A stretch of 64,000 bases of DNA from Takakia lepidozioides (Eukaryota; Streptophyta; Takakiopsida; Takakiales; Takakiaceae). Location of the stretch: NCBI GenBank assembly GCA_030704615.1, contig CM060731.1, positions 44,020,001-44,084,000 on the forward strand, given 5' to 3'. Position numbers and translations under genes: made by a program. This document shows positions 1-15,100 of the stretch, one piece after another; positions within the stretch are counted from its first letter, which is position 1; each line of letters opens with the position of its first letter. Below the pieces are notes generated by a model that was not told where the DNA came from, ran no database searches, and worked only from the letters and a program-made list of their open reading frames with translations.

Positions 1-23
1 TGTGTGTGTGTGTGTGTGTGTGT
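1..23. repeat. (TG)n microsatellite at window edge
   Basis: The window opens inside a pure TG dinucleotide run; its left limit lies outside the window. Confidence 0.9.
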
Positions 24-109
24 ACCTGCATCGCAAGGGCAGTGGAGCAAATATGACTTCTCGGGAGGCTTTTTCCTCCTTCTAGTTGCTGTACAGAATT
101 GTGGCGGGA

Positions 110-3100
110 ATGGGACGAGTGAGTTCGGCGGCCCCTGAGGGGGCCCCGGCTCCCCACCAGAATCGGCCAAGGTTGTTCATCAAGGAAATGGTGTTGGAGA
201 ATTTTAAGTCGTATGCTGGGAAGCAGTTCATTGGACCTTTTCATAAGGTGATTATTTCCCTTTATGTAGTTTCCTTCATGTACAGCACGAAGATACCTTG
301 GCATTCCACTCATCCAGCAAATTTTCATCACGTCATTGCGTTCTGGTTTGAGATTGGAGTATCACTGGAGAGGTCTACTTCTGTGCTTGCAGTGCTTCTC
401 GGCAGTTGTGGGGCCAAATGGCAGCGGGAAAAGCAACGTTATTGATGCCATGCTCTTCGTCTTTGGCAAACGTGCTAAACAGGTCTGGTTCTTTATAACT
501 GGAAGCCCAATAGTGAGAATTGTCATGTTAACTGTAAGAGTCATCAACAACCTCTTTCATGTATCCATCACATTTCTCACGTTTCTCTCACAGACTTTAA
601 TGCAGCTACTTAAGTCTCCAAAGAAAATTGCTGTGTTTGATAATCTTAGCAGCTAAAAGTGCTGATTTGGGAAGTGCAGATGCGGTTGAACAAGGTGTCA
701 GAGCTTATCCACAACTCCACCAACCATCAAAACTTGGAGAAGGCCTCTGTGTCTGTGCATTTCCAGGAGATCATTGACCTGGTAGAGCTCTTTCAGTCCT
801 TGGAGAGCCTAAGGGCCCTCAGAAGAGAGTAAGAAGGGAGTTTTCTGTTTATCTGCCATATGTAGTTTGTTTTGAGTTTAAATTTCTAGTATCCAAAAGC
901 TGTCTGAAGTTCTGCACAGAATCTATCTTACTAGGTTACATTGGGCTGCATGTTGTGGTGGGGCCAGGAAGGCGATGCTTATGAGGCTGTACCTGGATCA
1001 GAGTTTTCGCTCACGCGAGTTGCCCTCCGGGACAACTCCTCAAAGTACTACATTGACAACCGCACCAGTACCTTCACTGAAGTCACCAAGATGCTGAGAG
1101 CCAAAGGGGTAGACCTTGAACACAACCGTTTCCTCATTTTGCAGGTGAGACCAGTTGAATCCACAGTAACTGTGTAGCAAAACCATGAGTGTGCTTTGGG
1201 CTACTGTTTTCATAGATAAATTTGCAGCTTTGTGGAAAGGTTGAGGAAGAGGAATTGTTTCACAACCGTCCTGCCACAGTGGTTATAAGATTCTAAAGAA
1301 CCCTTTTTTTAGCTTATACCAAGCATTATCAACCCATGAGATTGATGAGCTGGTGGAAAAAGGAGCACGCACAGACTGGTACTTTGGACAACCCATACCT
1401 TATGGGACTTAAGACCTGCTATTGGAGGCTTCTCCCTTCTTTCAATACTTGTCTTTCCCTTTGACGGTAGATTCATGCTGCACAAAGCAGTCTGGGACTG
1501 GGAATTCTGCAGACCAATGAGATAGCTAAAAATGATTGCTGGAGGTCGTTGTAGGGGGAGGTTGAGCAGATATCATTGATGAAGCCTAAGGCGCAGGGTC
1601 CTCATGATGAAGGGTTTTTGGAATACCTGGAAGACATAATTGGCTCAAATCAATATGTCGAAGGCATTCAGGGGGCCACCGAACAGTAAGTGTGACCCTC
1701 TACGACAAAGTCATTTATCAAGTGGTTTTGTCCTGTATGTTTCTATCACAACTACATTTGATGTGCTAGACTAGAGTCAAACTACCCCGTTTTATCCTCT
1801 GTCTGGATTAGACCTTAATTCATGTATTGAACATGCAACATGATTTAGGTTGGAATTATTGAACGAGAAACGGGATAGTATGGTGCAGCGAGTCAAGATT
1901 GCAGAGAAGGAGAAGGATGGTCTGGAGGTAACACTGGTCTTTTCCCCTTCAGAAATGTGATGTAGTCGATGTGAATCACCAACCACAATTTGATTGCAGA
2001 TACTCCATTAAGAAAATTTGAGGTATACAACCTTAGCTGGGCACTGGAGGTGTATATATGTTGAGATTTGTAGGTGCATATTAGGCCAGCATGGAGACAG
2101 CATCCACAGCAGCTGGGTCATTAAAGATGTGACTTTTGAGACATTGTCAAGCAATCTAGTTGCATTCATACCCTCTATGAAGAAACATCTTCAGATTACC
2201 CATGAAGATTCATGGACTTCAATAGTTGGAACTTGTCTGCAATGGGAGTACTGTGGGTGAAAAGAGTCATGGAGATGTGTAAACCGTCAATGTATGTAGC
2301 CTGGTTGTGTGACAGTAAGCTCATGACAGTCAATGATCTGCATCTGTTTACTTGGCAATAGTGTACCAATCAGCAATGTAAGGTTAAGTTCTAAGTTTAC
2401 AATTTCAACTAACAGAATGCAAAGATGGAGGCTGAGGCATTTATGCTCAAGGAGGCACAGCTATTAGTGGCCAAGAAACAAGCGACAGAGCTTTCTCTAG
2501 AGGAGGTCACCACTGACGCTAAGAATCTAACAGAGACTGTTGCACAATTGGAGATAACCCTTCATCAAGACCGGTATGTGTGATTACATCCTACCTACAG
2601 TTGCATGCAGCCTTCACAATTTTGACCTTGTCATGTTTCAAACTCCTGCTTTTGGTACCTCCTTAACAAATCTCCTCCAGTAGTGCATTGCATATGCACA
2701 GCTGGTGACAGAGAGTAAGTTGCTCCCTGTTGCTAGACTTTCAGCCCATAATGACCTACAGATTGATTGTTGCATTATTTTTATCCTAACGCTGCGAACA
2801 CTTGGCAGTGAGAAACGTGCTAACCATTCAGTTGAGATCAAGGAGCTGGAGAAGACCCTGAATAAACAGACCAAGCATCATGAGGTTTGTTTCTGAACAC
2901 CATGTCTGATATTAAACCTTCATCTGCCAATTTACCCTGCCTGTTTCATCAAGAAAATATTTGTGGTCCTCAACCTGCAGTATCATTAAATAAATGGTTG
3001 AAGACTGATAATCTCAAATTCTAGTCAACTTACCTTAGTTAGATGCTATCATCTCAAGTCTAGGGACATTTTTATCCATGAATTACTTTGAATGTTTCGA

Positions 3101-6100
3101 AACTTCATGAGCAGATATGATGGCTAGTGAGCTGAAAGCTCTCTTCAAATTGAAGAAGTGCAGTTGATGAAAAAATGGTAAGATTTTACTTCCTCTGTTG
3201 TGGGGGGTTGTGGCTAGATCTACAATTGATGCACCAATGGCACTTCTGAAATTGGGAAGCGAGATCGTGCTTTGTGGTTTCTCTGACAAGCCCTTGTCTG
3301 GACAAGTGCTGGTGCAGGAGGTAGAAGTGGACTTCAAAAAATGTTCAGATCAGTTTAAGAGCTATGAACGCCAAGACCTAAAGTATCAAGAGGATCTCAA
3401 GCATCTGAATCAGAAATTGAAAAAATTGGAGGAAAAGATAGCTAAGGTGATTCCATTTCTTTTCCAGCAGACATTTGCATCGAGCATAGGATGAGCTTTC
3501 TCATTTACTTTCAGAGGTTTCGATGTGAAAAAAATTGAGTAGAAGACACCATTATCTTCGGTGCAGAAAGCTTTGGATGGAAGTTAGAGATAGGCCTATC
3601 TCCAGACCCAGTGTGTGTGAGCGTTGACATTGGTAAACACACTTTTGAAGGTCATAATCCTGTAGCATATGAGCTGTTTGCACTTGTAATAGGATACTGC
3701 AAAGATTGAGGCTGTGGAAAAGGAGAGTGAGGAGGCAACATTGCTGATACCCAAGCTGGAGGGAGATATTGGGAGGCTTAGTCAGCAACTTGGAGAGGAA
3801 GAGAAAGTGCTTGAAGAAATCAAAGAGAGCTGTAAAGGTGGGTTTCCTTGGCCAGATGTGGTGAATGATGAGACTGCTACTAAGGTCATTGTGACAGAAT
3901 GGAAGTAGGCTCTGGAGGGTGATGTGTTTCAGACTGGCGGTAAGCTTATCTAGTCATTGCATATTCTGAAGAGCTTTCTGAGGCAGTCCTGTTTTCATCT
4001 TAGCATGGTAGTAGTGATCCTCAACCTTTAGTGTAAGTGCAGTCAGTGTCCACCTTTGAAACAGAAGGTTGTAGCCCCTGTCGAGATGAAGGGACTCCAT
4101 AATTTATGCTTGCTTCGGCAGGAGTCTAGTCTATTTGTGACAACCATTCCTTGCTCTGTAGGTAAGCTACTTCAGTGTGGTGGTTCTTTGACTTGTGGCC
4201 CCATGAGGGTCTTAAAACCATCTTTTGACGAGTGCACTTGCTGGTTTAGGTGAAATTGAGAAGTGTCGGGAGCAACTTGCTGTGGTACGTTTGGAGCTGG
4301 AGCCCTGGGAGAAGCTGGTGAATGAGTCTCAAGGCAAGATTGACGTCAATACTTCAGGGAGCAAACTTCTGAAGAAGAAGGTGGGCATGCCTTAAAGACT
4401 CCTGAGTTAGTGTTGGGTGAAACAATAACTGCTGTTCTTGGAGAATTGGAGAAATGAAATGAATGAAATGAAATGAATGAAATGAAATGAAATAAAATGG
4501 TGCTTTATAACGTCCGTGGAAAGCTCATAGAGCTTATGGGACAAAATGGAAGAAAACATGAGAGAGGAACAAAATCAGAACCCAAGATTAAGAACTAATG
4601 TTCTAGCGATTGTCTAAGGGTGAAGGCCTCGTGTAGGTATGCTGCCAAGTAATGTCACAGAAAGCCCAAAGAGACTATTGGACGAGAACACACTTTTCAT
4701 AATGTTACAGAAATGAAATGAAATGGAACTTTATAATGTCCGCGGAAAGCTCCAAGAGCTTATGGAATGGTACTTTATAATGTCCGGCAGCTTATGGGAG
4801 AAGAAATGAAATGAAATGGGACTTTATATCATCCGCAGAAAGCTCAAAGGAGCTTATTGGAAAAAAGGAAAGCGAGAAACAAGAAATGAAATGAATTGAA
4901 ATGAAATGGTACTTTATAACGTCCGCGGAAAGCTCAAAGAGCTTATGGGACAAAATGGGAAAAACAAGAGAAATGAAATGAAATGAAATGAAATGAAATG
5001 GTGCTTTATAACGAGAGAGGTGACAAAACCAAAGCCAAAAAGCAGCCCAAAAGCAACTACTGCTCAAAGGGCTTGCCTAAGGGTCAAGGCCTCGTGCAGG
5101 TCCCATGGAATAGACAGTGGAATCTCCCACAGACCTCATAATACAGAGGGCAATAAAAGAAGAAGAATTCTTCAGTTTCAATGTCCTGGTTGCGCCCGGT
5201 GCAAGCTGGGCAGGCGGTCCTCCCGTTGCAGGTTTTCCCATCTGCCAGTCTCTATCCGTAGATTGTGGGAGCCCACCTGAACCCCCTAATGCCCTCAGGA
5301 GGGAAGGAGAAATGAAATGAAATGGTGCTTTATGACGTCCGCGGAAAGCTCATAGAGCTTATGGGACAAAATGGAAGAAAACATGAGAGAGGAAACAAAA
5401 CCAGAGCCAAAAATAAAAACTACTGCTCGAGTGAATGTCTAAGGGTGAAGGCCTCGTGTAGGTAAGCTGCCCAGCATTTCTGATCCTCATAGTGCAAGAC
5501 TTCAGTGAGAGATTGGGTTTCACAGAATAGACTGGAATCTCCCACGGATCTCATAGTAAAGAGGGCAGTAAAAGAAGAACAAACAAGAAAGTGAGAGGGG
5601 CAGCCCAAAAGCAACTATTGTTCAAGGGATTGTCTAAGGGTCAACGCCTCATACAGGTATGCTGCCAAGCATTATTGGGTATCACAGAATAGACAAGTAA
5701 ATCTCCCATGGAACTCATAGTAGAAAGGGCAGTGAAAGAAGAAACGGTTTTCACTATAGATTTTCCTGTTGTTCCCAGCTCAAGCGGGGCTCATGTTGCA
5801 GGTTGTCCCGCCTACCAGTATCTGTCCGGAGACTGGGAGCCCACCCTGAACCTCCCCAATTCCCTTGGAAGGGAGGGAGATTAGAGCTGCAGACCAGTAA
5901 TTCGCCGCAAGATTCTATCCTCATGGAGGACCAAGAATGTCTATTTGATAGAACTGCAGTTTGGCTTCCGTGTCCGTGTGACATGAAGTTCCATAAGTTC
6001 TCTACTCTTGTATATCGAGAGATTCTCTAAGTTTGAGAATGAAAGGAACTTCACAACATCATGGGAAGCTAAAAGAGCTTATGGGACAAGGCCCACCAAA

Positions 6101-9100
6101 ACCAGCCGCCACAATCAGAAAACTGGAGAGAAATGAAATGAAATGGTGCTTTAGAAGAGAAATGAAATGAAATGAAATGAAAGAAAATGTGCTGTCCCCT
6201 TTGTATTGAGGTTACTTTTGTTGGGTGCATCCTCCCTTGGTCTGTCTCCACTTCGTGCACTTCTTTGCCTGCTGTCTGTACCGCGGTTGTGATCAAGGTT
6301 TTTGGTTTATAAAGTTTGTTCTGGGTTGTTTCACCCTTATGAGAGAGAGTGCTCGTATTTTGTACTCTTAAGGGAACAACAACCTTTGGGAGACCAAAAC
6401 TGGTTGCAGCCCAAAATTGCCGGTACTTGTGCACAACGGACAGCCATGTGGTTACAGGGAATTAAATGTTGATTTTTTGTGCTGACATAGCATGACATTG
6501 ATTCCAACACTGCTTCTCAAGCCCTCTAGCTCTTCATGTAGAGTGTACAGGGACTATATCCACTAGGCTATGCAAACAACGTCTTATGAATACATTCTAT
6601 CTAGACAGAGAGAACGCAAGACAGATCTGAGATCACAATGTCTGCACAAAGTATATGCTAACACAGTCCTCATGGGTACAGCACAATGCAGGAAAAATGG
6701 CATACAATGAAGCCCAAGATAATATACGAGCAATAAAGGAAAACATCCAACAAAAGGAAAAAGATCTGGAGCGCCTGATTGCTGACCAGGGGCATACTCA
6801 GGCGAGGTCAAAGAATGCCCACCAGGAAGAGCAGGTAGCATCCTTATCCTCCCTGTGTGTATGTGGGGAAGGGAGATCCTTTATCCTTGACATTTGCACT
6901 GTTCTACAGACTCCTAATGAGAAGGTATCATGCGGCAGGAATGTGTGAAAAATGAGGAAGAGTTGATTGCCAGTGAACAAGCTCTACGACAGAAAGTGGG
7001 TGAAATGCGTGCATTGTTGGAGACAGAGAAAAGCCAGGGGACGGTAGTGCGGGCCATCCTTCAGGCCAAAGATTCTGGCCAGATTGAAGGCATTTATGGT
7101 CGTCTTGGAGACTTGGGTGCAATTGAGGGTAAAGTCCTATATCCTGTTTCTTTCTCTCGAGCAATAGTTTTATTCTTGGCTCTGGTTTTGTGTCCTCTCT
7201 CATGTTTTCTTCCATTTTGTCCATAAGCTCTATGAGCTTTCCCCGAACGGTTTAAAGTACCATTCCATTTCATTTTATTTCATTTCTCTTAATATATTTC
7301 TCAAGGCTCTGAGGAGGTTTGACACTCACAGCATACTGATGCATAACTTCAATCTGCTTTTTAACTAAACTCCTCTGTACGTGCAGCAAAATATGATGTG
7401 GCAATATCAACCGCTTGTGGAGGATTGGACTTCATAGTTGTGCAGAGCACAAGTGCAGCACAAGATTGTGTTGAGCTCCTCCGAACCAAGGGCCTGGGTG
7501 TTGCCACCTTTCTGATTCTGGTGAGCACACAGGGAGTTGAGCACCATGTTGATTGCTCTTATCTCCCAGACTGTAGTCTTTGCTTACTATTGCAAACTAT
7601 CAGTAAATTAGGTTCTGGATTGTGGCACTCACAACAATGTATTCTGCTTCAAAGTGCAACCTTTAAAATGAGGATGTAGGAAGAGTGATTGAACCTGACA
7701 TGTGACACAATGACTGCAGGATAAACAAGGTGGGTTGGTTCAGAAGATGAACCAACATATCCAGACTCCAGAAGGGGTGCCCCGTTTGTTTGATCTAGTA
7801 ACTGTCTGTGATGAGAGCCTACGTCTTGCATTCTACTCACAACTAGGGAACACTGTTGTTGCCAAAAATCTTGATCAGGTCCGTATCGCAACCCGGTAGC
7901 TTCATGTAATCTTCATCTTCTTACTGCTCAATGGGTTCTTAGGCAGAAATGGACTTGCTATCAAGCCGCAAGTTAGAAATTTGGTTTGAATTGATATTCA
8001 ATGTTGAATGTCAGTAGGCCACTGTTGGTTGCAACTGCAGTCTGCAAGAACGTGACGACTGGGCAGAAGCATGCACCTTAATCTCAGCTGATTTTCTTTG
8101 TGGAAGTGAATGTGGATAATGTGTTCAATCTAGGTTTAGACATCTTCTGTACTTTCCTCTCATGGACACAATGAATTTTTTCCGCGGACGTTATAAAGCA
8201 CCATTTCATTTCATTTCTCTTGCCTACTCACTGGGTGGGATATCAGCGGGACCTTGCTATGGCCTTGGGAGCCTGGATTGTAAGTCGTAAAGCAACATTT
8301 GACTATCCAAGATTCTTACCCTCATAATAGTTGTGCACCTGCTGACAAGAGAAACTGGTGGATCTGTGGATCTGTATCGTCACCAGGCTACAAGAATATC
8401 TTATGGACCAGCTGTAGAGTTCAGGAGGGTAGTCACATTGGATGGTGCTGTGTTTGAAAGGTCGGGCACAATGACTGGAGGTGGAGGTAGGCCTCGAGGG
8501 GGACGAATGGGGACTGCAATTCGGGATTCTAGTGTGTCTCGAGAAAGCTTGGCAACTGTGGAGCAAGAATTGCAATCGGTGAGCGAACAGTTGGCTGCTG
8601 TTCGGCGCCGCATTTCAGTAGCTGTGCAACAATACCAGATGGCTGACAAGGCCCTCTCTCAGTTGGAGCTTGCTATTGCAAAGACTCAAATGGAGGTTGG
8701 TCAGCTTTACATCACATTTGTTAAAATGTGCTTTGTGGGAAAGAAGGATACACATAGAAGAGATACTAGGGCAGGAGAGGAAGAGAAATCAAAGCAAAGT
8801 GAAAGTTTACGGGACAAGAGAGTGACTGAACAAAGAAACAAATACTGACAAAGCTGGCATTGTATTCCACGTTCCTGTCACACTTGAGTAGTTTGTTGGT
8901 TTTTGCTGTGTTGTTCTCTCTTGTTCTGTGTCCCTTGGACTTCTTGTACCACCTGCTTGAGGGACTTGGTCTGTGTGACTCTTGATGTCTTCTGAAGTAG
9001 TTCTTGGTTTCTTCTACCTATCCCATGGGCCCCTGTGGCTTCTGTGGATGCCATAGAGGTTCTGTCTTTAGTACACACATTGAGCTTCCTGTGGACGTTA

Positions 9101-12100
9101 TCAAGTCTACATCTTGTTTCATGCTTTCTATGTATAAGTGAGCTTATTCTTGTCTTGGAAGTTGTCTAAGACTCAACACCTCGTGTAGATATGCTGCCAA
9201 GCATTTCTGATCCTCATAATGGAAGACCTCTGAGACTGGCTTTCTCAGAATAGACACTAGTATCTTCCCTGGATCTCATAGTAGAAATGACAAATGAAAT
9301 GAAATGGAATGGTACTTTATAATGTCCGCGGAAAGCTCAAAGAGCTTATGGGACGATATGGGACAGATGAACTGAAATGGTGCTTTATAACGTCCGCGGA
9401 CAAAGAAAGAAGAGATGTTCTTCACTTTTCACCCCTCCTGTCATTCCTAGCACAAGCAGGGTACAAGCTCTCATCACACTGCAGGTTGTCCGACCTACTA
9501 GTCTCTCCCACAGTGAACGAAGAATGAAAGAATTAATGAACAGTATATTCCAGGACAATGTGGAAGAGGGGAGTAGTCTTTGCAGATGTTATCATGATGA
9601 GTTTCAGACTGTGTTCTGAGAATGGATGCTGATGCTGATACTTAACAGCGCGTTATCTGTACCCTTTTTCATCTGGACAGCTAGAAGCCTTGAAATGCCA
9701 GCAAAGTGATCTATCTAAGCAGCTTGACACTCTGAAGATCGGGGCTGAGCCCAAACAAGAAGAGCTTGACCAGATCCAAGAACTGGACGAATTAGTTGCT
9801 CGTGAGGAGGCACAGCTAGCAGATTTACTTCAAAGTTCTGAAGAACTGCGAAAGAAGGTAATCTTTGAATTTGTTGCTCTTTTCTAATTTATGTCTTGGT
9901 GGTATGTCTGTGTTGTTAGATATTAACTGCTTACTAACGTTCACATATTAGGATCTCCTCATTTGACTTTGCTTTCAGGCAAAAGACTTCATATCTTCAT
10001 ATCACAAGGATTGCGGTCACACATTCATCAAGGCCGGTAAAAAGAAGTGATCAATTGATAGAGTGATAGTGAGAGGAATTCACAAAACACACTGCAGACT
10101 GCTGCACTTAAATGAATTCATATTTGACATAGGTCAAAAAATTTCCCGCAGGCAAAAGAGCTACAGAATGAAATGGAGCATGCTGGAGGTGAAAAACTGA
10201 AGGAGCAGAAAGCTGTTGTTGATAAGCTTCAGGAGGTAATTGACCAACATTCTGGAGCCAGCTTCAATTGACTCACACTGACAACACAGTACATGGAGAG
10301 GCACAGGGTTAATTTATAATCATCTACAAATCCCACAGTAAAAGCTGTACCCTTGTGCAGGATACCAACCAAGCAAGCTCAGAGATCAATCGGAGGAAGG
10401 TTCAAATCACAAGCAACAACAAAACAGTTCAGAAACTCAAAACAGCCATTGAAGATGCCAGCAATTCAAGTGCCAAGGGCATAAAAGACAAGGAAAGATT
10501 AGTGGCAGAATTCAAAGATATTGAGTGTAAGGCGATTCACATGAAGGAGGAATGCAACAGCCTGCAGGAGGTAATTTTTGTGATTGTATTTTTGTGATAG
10601 ATGTAAAGGGCACTTAAGAAATCTTTTCAGAGGTAAGGAGAAATGCATGAATAGGAGATTGGAAAGCCGTAGGCCAACAGTTGCAGCAAGGATACAAATT
10701 GCTAAGGGCCAACAAAGAGAATGTATTATTTGCTAGCAATCTGAGATGCCACTGCCATAAACTTGTAATTGACAAGGAAAACTGCTTTCTTCCTTTCTTC
10801 AGGGGCATCACTGTGGTCCACTCTATAACCTGTAGACAATTTCTTATGAGTACATTCTATATGACCCAGAGACAGCTTTCAACTTTCAGCATCTCAAGGC
10901 TGAGCCGAAAGCCCTGGCCCTGTTGGGGTCTAACTTTTGGGCTGCTCACACACAGCAGATTGATGCTTGTGTGAAGGGCTTTCTAGAGGATATCTGGGAA
11001 GCCCAGACTAATTGTTTATATGAAGGTAAGTTGCACTACTGGAGTGAGCCCCTCACAGAGGTAGGGCCTATTCCCTATGTTACCATCCAAACTGGGCGTG
11101 GGGACTATGGCCACAAGGCCACAGCAAACAAAGTCGTAAGGGTACATTCTATATAACCCATAGAGGCTGACTACGGCAGACTCTAATGTCAAACTGGCCT
11201 GATTTTGATGGTATAAAGCAGGGTGGATATATCTGGTTCGAGAAAAATCTGCTGTAAATAATGTGGTCATATGCACTTTCTCAAGATCCAAGAGGGGCAC
11301 CCATGTATAAGCCTGGCTCAGCACCCCTTATAAGTGTAGTATTGGTTATGTGCAGGGTTGGATACTGTTATGCACCCCTTAATTGCACTTTGCCGGAAGG
11401 TAGAGACTATTTTTTCAATTTTCATATGACACTCTCCACAGTTCTTCACTTGGTGGAGCTGATGTTGAGTATGTGACTACAGACTCTCAAGAAACACCAT
11501 TCTGAGCTGGATGCAACCAGGAAAAAACATGCAGAACTCAAGAAGAAAATCAATGAGTTGCGCACTGCAGAGGTAAGTCAAGTCCTTCACACCCTGCCAT
11601 TGTGACTCTCCAGTTTAGTTTATTTTTTCAAAGGCTCTCTAAGGAAGATGCTGTGACAGTCTCATACATAGAATTGACCCAATCTTCCCCAGTACTTCGA
11701 TGTTGGAGGGGTTCATAATCAGATGGTTTGCTGAGGTGAACCACACTAGGTTACGGTTCAGGCACCATCTGAGGATATCTAATAGAATTGGACAACTGAG
11801 AAAGGTGAGAGGCATGTCACCACAACTTTGCACCCCTCTGAAAACCTGTAGTATCATGCATTCAGCCTTGCAGGGTCCCACACTGCCTGTAGATTATCTT
11901 TTCTAATTTATGGTTCTTGCACATGCAGGTGGATGCTGAGGACAAACTGAACGACATTAAGGAGGCAGCAAGATCACATGAGGCAAAGAAAGAGTTTTGC
12001 AAGAAGGAAGTGAAGGAGCTAAGCAAAAAGCTATGTGAACATGTGGAGCAGTCAGTCTCTATCCTTGGGATTTAATACGAAGAAGCTCCTGGGGCACTGA

Positions 12101-15100
12101 TTGTTTCAGTAACTAACACCTGTTTGAGGGGTGTGGTTGGGACACGGTGGTTATAGGGTGTTTGAAATCAGGGGGAGAGAGGGAAATGAAATGAAATGAG
12201 TGGAGGCCCGGCAAGGGAGTGGGGGCCCGGAAAGAAAGAGGGAGGAAGTCTAAGAGTTCACGGGAAGGGAAGATATGAGATGAAAAGATTCTTTATGAAT
12301 GAAATGCCTTTCTAACATCCACAGGGGTCCCCAGGGCATGGGACTCTGTAGATAACAAGAAAATTCTTCAGAAACCATAAAAGAACATCCAAAGATGAAG
12401 TGACTCATGCAGGTAGGCTGCCAGGCACTTCAGGTCTTCAAAACTGAAAGCTTCTCCAAGAGATTTGGGAGTCCCTAATCGAGAGAGAATTACTCATAAG
12501 ACGTTGTTTGTGATAGCGTTGTAGCCATTGACCCCAGACTGCGAGCGGGACACACTTATGGAGAGAGAGAGAGAGCAGATGGGAAAAATGGGGGAGAGAG
12601 GATGCACTCATGGAACTTTTCTTGATGTGAACTTGTGGCCATAGGCAGTGGGGCATGTATGTGCCATCATGATGCTTGGTCTTGAAAATTATTCAACCTC
12701 TCTCTTAAGTTTCTGTTTGTGTAATCTTTCCTTCGTCCCTTGAGCTAGTGGGCATTATTGAGCTCCTTTTCCTTCCCTTCTGTTTCATTTCCTTTATGGG
12801 AAGGTGTTCCAGTTATTTCTGAGATGTATGGAAGTTTTTTCCCATTCTGACTTGGTGTGATGTTTCTACAGAATACGAAGGGAGGGGATTGACTCAGAGT
12901 TATTGCAACAGGCTCTGGAGGAGCCTAGTGCTGATGTGGACCTAGCACGTGCCAAAGAAACTGTGGAAGTGCTGGAGGCGCAGCTCAAGGAAATGCAACC
13001 TAGCCTGGAATCCATCGGCGAGTACGGCCATGCCCTCTGAGTTGTCCACTGAGATATGTGAAGTTTGTTGTCAATGTATTGGTGTGGGCATTTAGTGTTG
13101 TGGTCCCAAGCTTGACTTGCTGCCTGTTTTGGATGCCCTAAGGTATCGAAAAAAGGCAGCACTGTATGATGAGCGAATAGGAGAGTTCAATGCGGTGACC
13201 CAAGAGCTGGATGAAGTCAAGCATCGCCATGATGATCTGCGCAAAAGAAGGCGAGTCCTCAACCTTACCCTTTAACCTTGAGGTGAAACAGCAGGAATCC
13301 ATGGCAACACTGACTTGCAATCCAAAGAGTACCTCTGAAACAAGAGCAGCAAGAGTACACATACATTCAACTTTACTGGAAATGCACCGGATGGTCTGAA
13401 CCTTTTCCAGTACATTACATGGAGAATCTCTCAACGAATAGTGCATTAGTGGTTTGCCCTCACTGACAATTGTCCAAGACTAGCATATCTCAGGTCTTCC
13501 TCTATGTGGTTGCGCTGACCAAGGATGGGTGGGGGTTGTAGGCTGGATGACTTCATGGCTGGCTTCAACACAATCTCAATGAAACTGAAGGAGATGTACC
13601 AGGTTGGTTTCCTCGTGGATTCTACAACCTTAACTTTGGCAACATTTCGTGGGAGGGAGAAGATATGCTCACTATGGTTGGTTAACTCCCTATTTTTATA
13701 TTTAATAACTAGAATATGTCGGTCATCTGTCACCTGCATTCCTTCCAAAAAGTGTCTCGTTAAGCAGTCAATTGATACTCTACTTCAGATGATTACCTTG
13801 GGTGGAGATGCTGAGCTGGAGCTTGTGGATTCACTGGATCCCTTTGCGGAGGGTGTGGTCTTCACAGTTCGACCTCCCAAAAAGAGCTGGAAAAATATCG
13901 CCAATCTGTCTGGAGGTGAAAAGGTTAAGTTCTACTCTCTGTTTCTTGATGGATGAGGACTGGAGCGTTGTCAAATGCAGCATCTCATGAATCTCTTGAC
14001 ATAAGGGGGTGAACTTGGGATGGTGGCCTGGTGACAGACATTGAGCTCACTGGCATTGGTGTTTGCACTCCATCACTATAAGCCTACTCCCCTGTATGTG
14101 ATGGACGAGATTGATGCTGCCCTTGGTAGGCTCCTGTACCAGTGTGTCATATTATGAACGATGCGACTCTGTTTTCCAGAGGCTTTCCCCAACCCTTTGA
14201 GTTTCAAGGACCCTAAGGGCGTGGCAGTCTACCTGCATGAAGCACTGCATCTTGACATGTTGTTTGATATTCTCTGAAGTGGTCTCTTATAGTTCTACTT
14301 TGTCCTCAGGGCCCTCTGTGGATGTGATATAAAGTCTCTTCAGTTCTCTCTTCCAAGATTTGCTCCCTGTCCTCTAGGAAGCCTATAAGTCAATGGCCAC
14401 AAGGCTACGGCAAACAACGTCTTATGAGTACAATCTCTTCCAAGATTGGGATAATATTGCTGGAAGAATTGAGGTTTCACTCCTGGAACGTGCTTGTGCC
14501 CTCAACATGCATTATGCACTGTTGATGGAATAATAGCAAAGGTTTACTACCAAAACAGTAGCCTTGGCATGTATTCTCTCATTTTGACCTTGTCTGATGT
14601 GCATGTGCAGACTTCAAAAATGTGTCGATAGTGGGTCACTACATCAAGGAGCGCACTAAGGATGCTCAATTTATCATCATCAGGTTGAATGTCTCCCTTG
14701 TATCTGCTCACTAGTCTCAGTATCTGTGAGTGTACATACATGGGGTGCATGTATGGTGCCACATCATTTGCTGAAAGCAAAAATGTTGCTATTGCAGTTT
14801 GCGGAACAATATGTTTGAGCTGGCTGACTACCTTATAGGCATATACAAGACCGACAACTGCACAAAGAGCATCACCATTGATCCTCACAGCTTTGCTGTT
14901 CCTGCACCTGGTAAGATTTCATTGTCTTCATCCGGAATTCCCCAATATCTCGTTCATTGTGCATTCTGCAAGGCCAGTTTCTTGTCGGTCTCTTATCATT
15001 TTGATATGTGACCATCTCTTTACTGAAGTGGTAGGCAACCAGTTTCAGGGGTTCCTTGCAGCTGGTAGGGGCTTCGTATGGTACCCTCCAACATAGGACG

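Noticed and set aside
6183-6434. Minus-strand frame in SMC4 intron 11 as a protein gene
   Set aside because: No domain recognised; it runs into the GAAAT repeat and lies between LINE fragments, so it is more likely part of another decayed element.
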